Assembly: GCF_004322775.1 (NCBI RefSeq)
Contig: NZ_CP036403.1
Span: 1,984,001-2,048,000, forward strand
DNA length: 64,000 nt
Source: Ornithinimicrobium sufpigmenti
GTDB taxonomy: Bacteria; Actinomycetota; Actinomycetes; Actinomycetales; Dermatophilaceae
Direction of reading: 5' to 3'
A program made the position numbers and the translations under genes. A model generated the notes under the pieces. The model was not told where the DNA came from. It saw only the letters and a program-made list of their open reading frames with translations, and did no database searches. This document shows, piece by piece, positions 59,553-64,000 of this stretch. Positions within the stretch are counted from its first letter, which is position 1; every line of letters begins with the position of its first letter.

Positions 59553-59644
59553 CAGCGTTGCCTCCCGGTCACCCCGGGACCATAGCCAGCGGCACGCTGC
59601 GGGCGACGGCCCGGTCCGGAATCGAGGTTCGAAGGAGAGGTCTT

Positions 59645-60112
59645 TCAGGCAAGGGGGACGTCGAGAGAGACCTTCGTGCGGTCCAGGACGACGAGCGTCT
59701 TGAACCGTCGGACGTTGGGGTTGCCGTAGAACAGCTCCCGGGTCAGCTGCAGGTACTGGGGCATGTCCCGCAGCAGGAACACCAGGACGAAGTCGCAGTC
59801 ACCGGTGACGTTGTAGCACTGCTGCACCTGGGGGCAGGACAGGAAGGCTGCCTGCACCTGGTCCAGCGGCGTCGCCTGCTCGCTCTCCACCTCGACCTGA
59901 GCGATGACCGTGAGCGCGTGCCCCAGCAGCTCCGGCGCCAGGACGGCGGCCGTCCCCGTGACGTAGCCCTCGTCGGTCAGGCGACGGAGTCTGCGGTTGA
60001 CCGCGGCCGCGGACAGACCGACGCGTGCACCGAGCGCCGCCTGGGGGAGCCGAGCGTCGGTCTGGATCGCCGCGAGCAGCCGGCGGTCGATGTCGTCCAG
60101 GGGAGTGGCCAT
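59645..60112 (-). CDS. Lrp/AsnC-family regulator
   Basis: 155 residues. Helix-turn-helix LDDIDRRLLAAIQTDARLPQAALGARVGLSAAAVNRRLRRL and a RAM ligand domain (VIAQVEVES, CYNVTGDCDFVLVFLLRDM) that binds amino acids. Divergent from the M20 hydrolase and the Cys/Met-metabolism enzyme, which it probably regulates. Confidence 0.94.
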   Translation of the reverse strand: MATPLDDIDRRLLAAIQTDARLPQAALGARVGLSAAAVNRRLRRLTDEGYVTGTAAVLAPELLGHALTVIAQVEVESEQATPLDQVQAAFLSCPQVQQCYNVTGDCDFVLVFLLRDMPQYLQLTRELFYGNPNVRRFKTLVVLDRTKVSLDVPLA

Positions 60113-60140
60113 GCCTCGATGATCGACCTTCGGTCGCTAC

Positions 60141-60161
60141 TCACGCAACGTCGTTGCGTGA
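60141..60161. promoter_or_regulatory. Operator between lrp/asnC and the M20 gene
   Basis: tcacgcaac, then gtc, then gttgcgtga: a perfect 9-3-9 inverted repeat, 29 bases from the regulator start and 112 from the hydrolase start; the likely Lrp-type binding site. Confidence 0.7.
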
Positions 60162-60272
60162 TCCGCGTGGTTTCGCGACCGGTTGTTCCGCGCAGGTGGA
60201 CGACCTTGCACTGGGCGGAGAGGATCAGGTGGTGACCACCAACCTGGGGACGGCGAACGCCTCCTGCCCGGT

Positions 60273-61424
60273 ATGTCGATGACGACAACCATGCAGACCA
60301 CGACGACGTGGGACGTCGCCCAGCTGACGGCGGAGCTGGTGTCCGTCGACAGCGTGAACCCCGGACTGGTGCCGGGCGCGGCCGGAGAAGAGCCCATCGT
60401 CGACCTGCTGGCCTCGCGACTTGGGCAGGCGAGTTTCACGGTGACGGTTGTCCCGGCCCGCGGGCGTGGGGGGCGACCGAGCCTGATCGCTGCTCCTCCG
60501 GTCACTGGAGACGGTCCGACCATCGTCCTCAACGGGCACCTCGACACCGTCGGCGTCGACGGCATGACGGACCCGTTCGTGCCGCGCACAGAGGACGACC
60601 GGCTCTACGGCCGCGGCGCAGCCGACATGAAGGGCGGCGTCGCCGCCCTGGTCGTGGCCGCGCGGCGGCTCGTCTCGGCCGGCTCGCCCGTGCGACCCGT
60701 GCTCGCGCTGGTCGCCGACGAGGAGGACGCCAGCGTGGGGAGCGAGGCGGTCATCGCCGCGCTGCCGGAGCTCGGCATACTCCCCGACGCCTGTCTGATC
60801 GCTGAGCCCACCGACCTCGCGCTGGCGCGGTCGCTCCGTGGCTTCGTCGTCGTCCGGGTCCGTTTCCCAGGACGGGCGGCACACAGCTCGCAGGCCGAGC
60901 TCGGCGTCAATGCGGTGACCCACCTCGGCCGCTTCCTGCACGCGATCGACGAGCGGTCCGCAGACGTGCGTGCTCGTGGCGGCGACCTGATGGCGACGCT
61001 CGTGGCCGGTGGCTCCTCCGCCTTCGTGATCCCGCACCAGGCCGAGTGCCTCGTGGAGATGCGGCTGACCCCGGAGCAGGAGAGCGGCGAGGCGATGGAC
61101 GAGATCCGCGCGCTGCTCGACGCGGCCTGGGGCGCCGAGGTCGAGCTGGTCGGTTCCCGCGAGGGGTGGAGCCTCGACGAGGAGGGTATGGCGGCTCGGC
61201 TCGCCACCGCCCTGGGCGAGCGGCTCGGCACCCACGCGACTTTCGACGCGCCGTACTGGATGGAGGCGCCGCTCTGGCAGCAGGTGTGCCCCACGCTGGT
61301 CTGCGGGCCGGGCGGCGGTGGCCTGCACGCGGTCGACGAGTGGGTCGACCTCCGTCAGCTCCGGACCTTCACGAGCGCGCTCGTGGAGGTCCTCCAGAAC
61401 TGGTCGGTCGACGACCGCCCCTGA
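60273..61424 (+). CDS. M20-family peptidase/deacetylase (ArgE/DapE type)
   Basis: 383 residues from an ATG at 60273 (ATG 60279 possible; no clear ribosome site). Metal motifs are canonical: VLNGHLDTVGVDGM near residue 87, YGRGAADMKGG near 112, VADEEDASVGSE near 148 with the catalytic Glu pair, EPTDLALARSLRG. It removes acyl groups from amino acids or dipeptides. Unlike the M20 at 9126 no metal ligand is replaced. It lies 33 bases before the PLP enzyme. Confidence 0.88.
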   Translation: MSMTTTMQTTTTWDVAQLTAELVSVDSVNPGLVPGAAGEEPIVDLLASRLGQASFTVTVVPARGRGGRPSLIAAPPVTGDGPTIVLNGHLDTVGVDGMTDPFVPRTEDDRLYGRGAADMKGGVAALVVAARRLVSAGSPVRPVLALVADEEDASVGSEAVIAALPELGILPDACLIAEPTDLALARSLRGFVVVRVRFPGRAAHSSQAELGVNAVTHLGRFLHAIDERSADVRARGGDLMATLVAGGSSAFVIPHQAECLVEMRLTPEQESGEAMDEIRALLDAAWGAEVELVGSREGWSLDEEGMAARLATALGERLGTHATFDAPYWMEAPLWQQVCPTLVCGPGGGGLHAVDEWVDLRQLRTFTSALVEVLQNWSVDDRP

Positions 61425-61457
61425 GACGCCATCACACGACATACCAAGGAGAGCCTG

Positions 61458-62642
61458 ATGACAGCCACGAACCCGTACCGGCCCGGCCGCGACCACACCT
61501 CGCGGACCTACCCGGTAGTTCCCCCGATCTACCAGACGACGACCTTCGAGCTGGACGACACGTCCTACGACGACATCCAGGGGACCGGTGGGCTGCGGGA
61601 GACGTGGTACTCCCGCTTCAACAACCCGACCGTCGACGCGGCGGCGGCGGAGGTGGCGCGGCTGCACGGGGCGGCGCGGTCGATGATGACCGCGAGCGGG
61701 ATGGCGGCCATCGCGACGACCCTCGTGACGCTGCTGCGCAGCGGGGACACCGTCATCGCCTCCAAGCAGGTCTACGGCGACACCGACGACCTGCTGCAGC
61801 GCGACCTGCCCGCGCTCGGCATCAACGTGGTGCGGGTCGACGCCTTCGACACCGCCGAGTGGGAGCGCGCCGCGCAGGAGCACCGCCCGGCGGTCCTGTA
61901 TGGCGAGACGTTGTCCAACCCGCAGCTGCGGCTGATGGACATCCCCGCCGTCGCCAAGGTCGCGGCCAGCGTCGGGGCACGCCTCGTGGTGGACAACACC
62001 TTCGCGACGCCGTTCTGCACCCGCCCGCTGGCGCTCGGTGCTGACGTGGTCGTGGAGTCGGCCACCAAGTTCCTGGCCGGACACTCCGATGTCGTGGCGG
62101 GGGCGGTGACGACGGACGACGAGGAGCTCATGGAAGAGGTGCAGCGCCGTCTCATCACCTTCGGCGGCTGCATGGACCCGCACGCGGCGTTCCTGGCGTG
62201 GCGCGGGATGCGGACGTTCGGGGTGCGGCTGGCCGAGGCGTGCCAGGCGGCCGACATCATCGCCACCAAGATGGCGGACGAGCCCGGCGTCGAGCACGTG
62301 CGCCATCCCAGCCGGATGGACCACCCGGACGCCGGCCCGGTCATCGATGCCGTGATGCCGCACGCCAAGGGCGCGATGCTCAGCCTCGCCCTGGAAGGCG
62401 GGGACGAGCGGGCTCTTGCCGTGCTGCGCCGGCTCCGGGTGGGTGTCGAGGCGACGAGCCTGGGGGGCGTGGAGACCCTGGCGAGCGTCCCGTTCAACTC
62501 CTCCCACTTCAACATGACCCCCGAGCAGCGTCTGGATGCCGGGATCCCGCCCGGGCTCCTGCGCCTGTCCGTCGGGCTCGAGGGCGCGGACGAGCTCATC
62601 GAGGACCTGCGGCAGGCGATCGCGGGGACGGCGAGCGGCTGA
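61458..62642 (+). CDS. Trans-sulfuration family PLP enzyme (cystathionine gamma-synthase/lyase or methionine gamma-lyase)
   Basis: 394 residues with AAGGAGAG upstream. The family fold is clear: YSRFNNPTVDAAAAEVARLHGA, MMTASGMAAIATTL, LVVDNTFATPFCTRPLALGADVVVESATKFLAGHSDVVAG with the PLP Lys in ATKF, and VPFNSSHFNMTPEQR at the C-terminus. It adds or removes sulfur-containing groups at the gamma carbon. The exact activity cannot be told from sequence alone; the Lrp control and hydrolase neighbour point to amino-acid catabolism. Confidence 0.9.
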   Translation: MTATNPYRPGRDHTSRTYPVVPPIYQTTTFELDDTSYDDIQGTGGLRETWYSRFNNPTVDAAAAEVARLHGAARSMMTASGMAAIATTLVTLLRSGDTVIASKQVYGDTDDLLQRDLPALGINVVRVDAFDTAEWERAAQEHRPAVLYGETLSNPQLRLMDIPAVAKVAASVGARLVVDNTFATPFCTRPLALGADVVVESATKFLAGHSDVVAGAVTTDDEELMEEVQRRLITFGGCMDPHAAFLAWRGMRTFGVRLAEACQAADIIATKMADEPGVEHVRHPSRMDHPDAGPVIDAVMPHAKGAMLSLALEGGDERALAVLRRLRVGVEATSLGGVETLASVPFNSSHFNMTPEQRLDAGIPPGLLRLSVGLEGADELIEDLRQAIAGTASG

Positions 62643-62774
62643 CGAGGGGTGGGCTGCGCGCCGCAGGGCCAGGGTGCGGGCCGTCCGGCTCCTGAGCACG
62701 ACCTCGCTGGTGGCGCTGGTTCAGGGCGAACTTCGTCATGGACCTGGGGTGAGGTCCGGAAGTACGGTCGATGT

Positions 62775-63584
62775 ATGGAGACGGCCCGCGTGCAGGGCCT
62801 CCGCCTCGCCTACCGCAGGAGCGGTCGCGGGCGGACGGTGTTCTTCGTCCACGGCGGCGCCCAGGACGGCCGCGCCTGGACGCCGCAGCTGGAGGCACTG
62901 TCCGACGAGTTCAGCGTGATCGCGTGGGACGAGCCGGGCGCCGGCGGATCCGATGATGTGCCGGACGGGTTCGGCCTGGCCGACTATGCCGACTGCCTTG
63001 CGGGCTTGATCAGGACGCTCGGCGCGTCGCCTGCGTCGATCGTCGGGCTCTCCTGGGGCACGACCGTGACCCTCGAGCTGTACCGCCGCCATCCCGAGGT
63101 GGTCCGCAGCATGGTCCTGGCTGGTGGGTATGCCGGGTGGCGGGGCTCCCTGGGGTCTGAGGAGGCAGAGGCGCGGCTCGCCGCCCTCCGCCCAGGATCG
63201 TCTCGGGCCTCGTCGGCCGCGGCGCGGCTCGATGACGCCTCCGGTGACGCCACGCCGGGGCTCTTTGCCGGGGATCCACCAGCCGACTTCGTGCCGCTCA
63301 TGCGAGCCATGGCGGCGCAGGTCCGGCCCCAGAGCGCATCGACGGCCCTCGTGGCGATGGCGCAGGCCGACCTGACCGACGTGCTGCCGACCATCCGGGT
63401 GCCCACGCAGCTGATCTGGGGCGCGCGTGATGCGCGGTCGCCGCTGTCTGTCGCGCGCGAGTTCGAACGCCGGATCGCCGACGCGCGACTCGACCTCATC
63501 CCTGGGTGCGGGCACGTCAGCAACCTGGAGGCGCCCGAGAGTTTCACCGACCTGTTGCGGGCCTTTCTTCGCGAACATGCGTGA
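62775..63584 (+). CDS. Alpha/beta-hydrolase
   Basis: 269 residues from METARVQGLRLAYRRSGRGRTVFFVHGGAQDGRAW (oxyanion-hole HGG). The nucleophile elbow is VGLSWGTTVTLEL (GxSxG with Ser near residue 98), the acid lies in LIWGARDARSPLSVA and the His in PGCGHVSNLEAPE. Substrate unknown. Confidence 0.9.
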   Translation: METARVQGLRLAYRRSGRGRTVFFVHGGAQDGRAWTPQLEALSDEFSVIAWDEPGAGGSDDVPDGFGLADYADCLAGLIRTLGASPASIVGLSWGTTVTLELYRRHPEVVRSMVLAGGYAGWRGSLGSEEAEARLAALRPGSSRASSAAARLDDASGDATPGLFAGDPPADFVPLMRAMAAQVRPQSASTALVAMAQADLTDVLPTIRVPTQLIWGARDARSPLSVAREFERRIADARLDLIPGCGHVSNLEAPESFTDLLRAFLREHA

Positions 63585-63591
63585 GCCACCA

Positions 63592-64000
63592 TCAGTCCTC
63601 GATGGTGGCCTCGCCACGCCGCTCCAACGCCTCCAGCCCCTCGCGCATGGCCTGCAGCTTCTCGGGCGAATGACCAACCCAGTCCGCGAGCTCGCCCACC
63701 ACGCGCAAGGGCTCGCGGGACCGGAAGGACCGCGTCGGGTTGCCGGGGAACTTCTTGTCCGTGACGTTGGGGTCGTCCTCGAACTCGCCCAGCGGCTCCA
63801 CGATGTAGATGTGGCCTCGCCCGTCACCGGCCGCCAGCTCGGCACCCCAGGTGGCCGCGTCCAGGGTCTGGGTGAAGTAGACGTAGTTCATCCTCCGACC
63901 GGCCTCGAAGTTGGACTGCCGGCCCGGCACGAGCAGGTCACCGATGGACAGGTCGGCCTTCGTGCCGTGGAGATAGACGCCTGGCTCGTGAACCTCGAAC
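63592..64000 (-). CDS. arr: Rifamycin ADP-ribosyltransferase (3' partial in window, N-terminus off the edge)
   Basis: The frame enters from the right edge: FEVHEPGVYLHGTKADLSIGDLLVPGRQSNFE, then MNYVYFTQTLDAATWGAELAAGDGRGHIYIVEPLGEFEDDPNVTDKKFPGNPTRSFRSREPLRVVGELADWVGHSPE. This is the Arr family, which transfers ADP-ribose from NAD to the ansa-chain hydroxyl of rifamycins; the HGT and YVYF-x-T motifs (NAD site) are intact. Only the first few residues are missing. Confidence 0.93.
   Translation of the reverse strand, partial: FEVHEPGVYLHGTKADLSIGDLLVPGRQSNFEAGRRMNYVYFTQTLDAATWGAELAAGDGRGHIYIVEPLGEFEDDPNVTDKKFPGNPTRSFRSREPLRVVGELADWVGHSPEKLQAMREGLEALERRGEATIED

Noticed and set aside
57045..59585. 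An 846-codon plus-strand open frame opposite the glycosyltransferase and permease genes.
   Set aside because: Low-complexity antisense translation; the minus strand carries complete, recognisable proteins.

Overview
The window comes from a high-GC Gram-positive bacterium, most likely an actinobacterium of the order Micrococcales (Intrasporangiaceae/Ornithinimicrobium-like). Reasons: G+C near 70% in most genes, many GTG starts and ATGA/GTGA stop-start overlaps, a DUF2510-type N-terminus, an Arr-type rifamycin ADP-ribosyltransferase, and actinobacterial Nramp, LctP and OhrR types. The species cannot be named from sequence alone.

Left end (1-8084): the 3' part of a RiPP operon of the thiazole/oxazole-modified (TOMM or thiopeptide-like) kind. 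It holds a partial leader-peptide-binding ThiF-like partner, a YcaO cyclodehydratase ending in a proline-rich tail, a SagB/nitroreductase-like protein, a fusion of a thiopeptide-type (LanB C-terminal) elimination domain with a SagB azoline dehydrogenase, a 68-residue membrane peptide and an M20 amidohydrolase. All are closely overlapping on the plus strand. No precursor peptide was recognised; it and the remaining enzymes probably lie upstream of the window.

8085-15102: a decayed spacer with a run of 29 G, then a less GC-rich, probably acquired operon of an M20 deacylase, a spermidine/putrescine-type ABC importer (ATPase, lipoprotein, fused double permease) and a GntR/FCD regulator. An IS630 element follows.

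16.6-45.9 kb: an accessory region built from many small independent units: three kinds of toxin-antitoxin pair (two paralogous RHH/BrnT-like pairs, HicAB, MazEF), GNAT acetyltransferases, a tyrosine recombinase, two GIY-YIG-domain proteins, an extra arginyl-tRNA synthetase, a methyltransferase, small membrane proteins, lipoproteins and hypotheticals. Between them recurs, always in the same orientation, a short intergenic element with the core 'catcc.gt.ttgccgc', often followed by '..tacgctcgtccga..atgccgc'. The layout resembles an integron cassette array, but without an IntI or canonical attC sites. Three near-identical IS110-family elements sit in this motif or a close match to it. One of them is itself split by an IS1634-like element with a 7-bp target duplication. 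A second IS110-family element and an ISL3 element (8-bp target duplication) are also present.

45.9-64 kb: ordinary chromosomal genes with some scars. They are an Nramp-type transporter with a frameshifted N-terminus next to an OsmC gene and an OsmC fragment; a sulfur-scavenging operon (flavin reductase, SfnG, OsmC) behind a SAM riboswitch and a 17-codon leader peptide; a class III aminotransferase; a chimeric tail-sheath/AAA ATPase gene that looks like the relic of a contractile injection system; divergent ohr/ohrR; two glycosyltransferases; an LctP-type permease; Lrp/AsnC divergent from an M20 hydrolase and a Cys/Met-metabolism PLP enzyme; an alpha/beta hydrolase; and a partial arr at the right edge.
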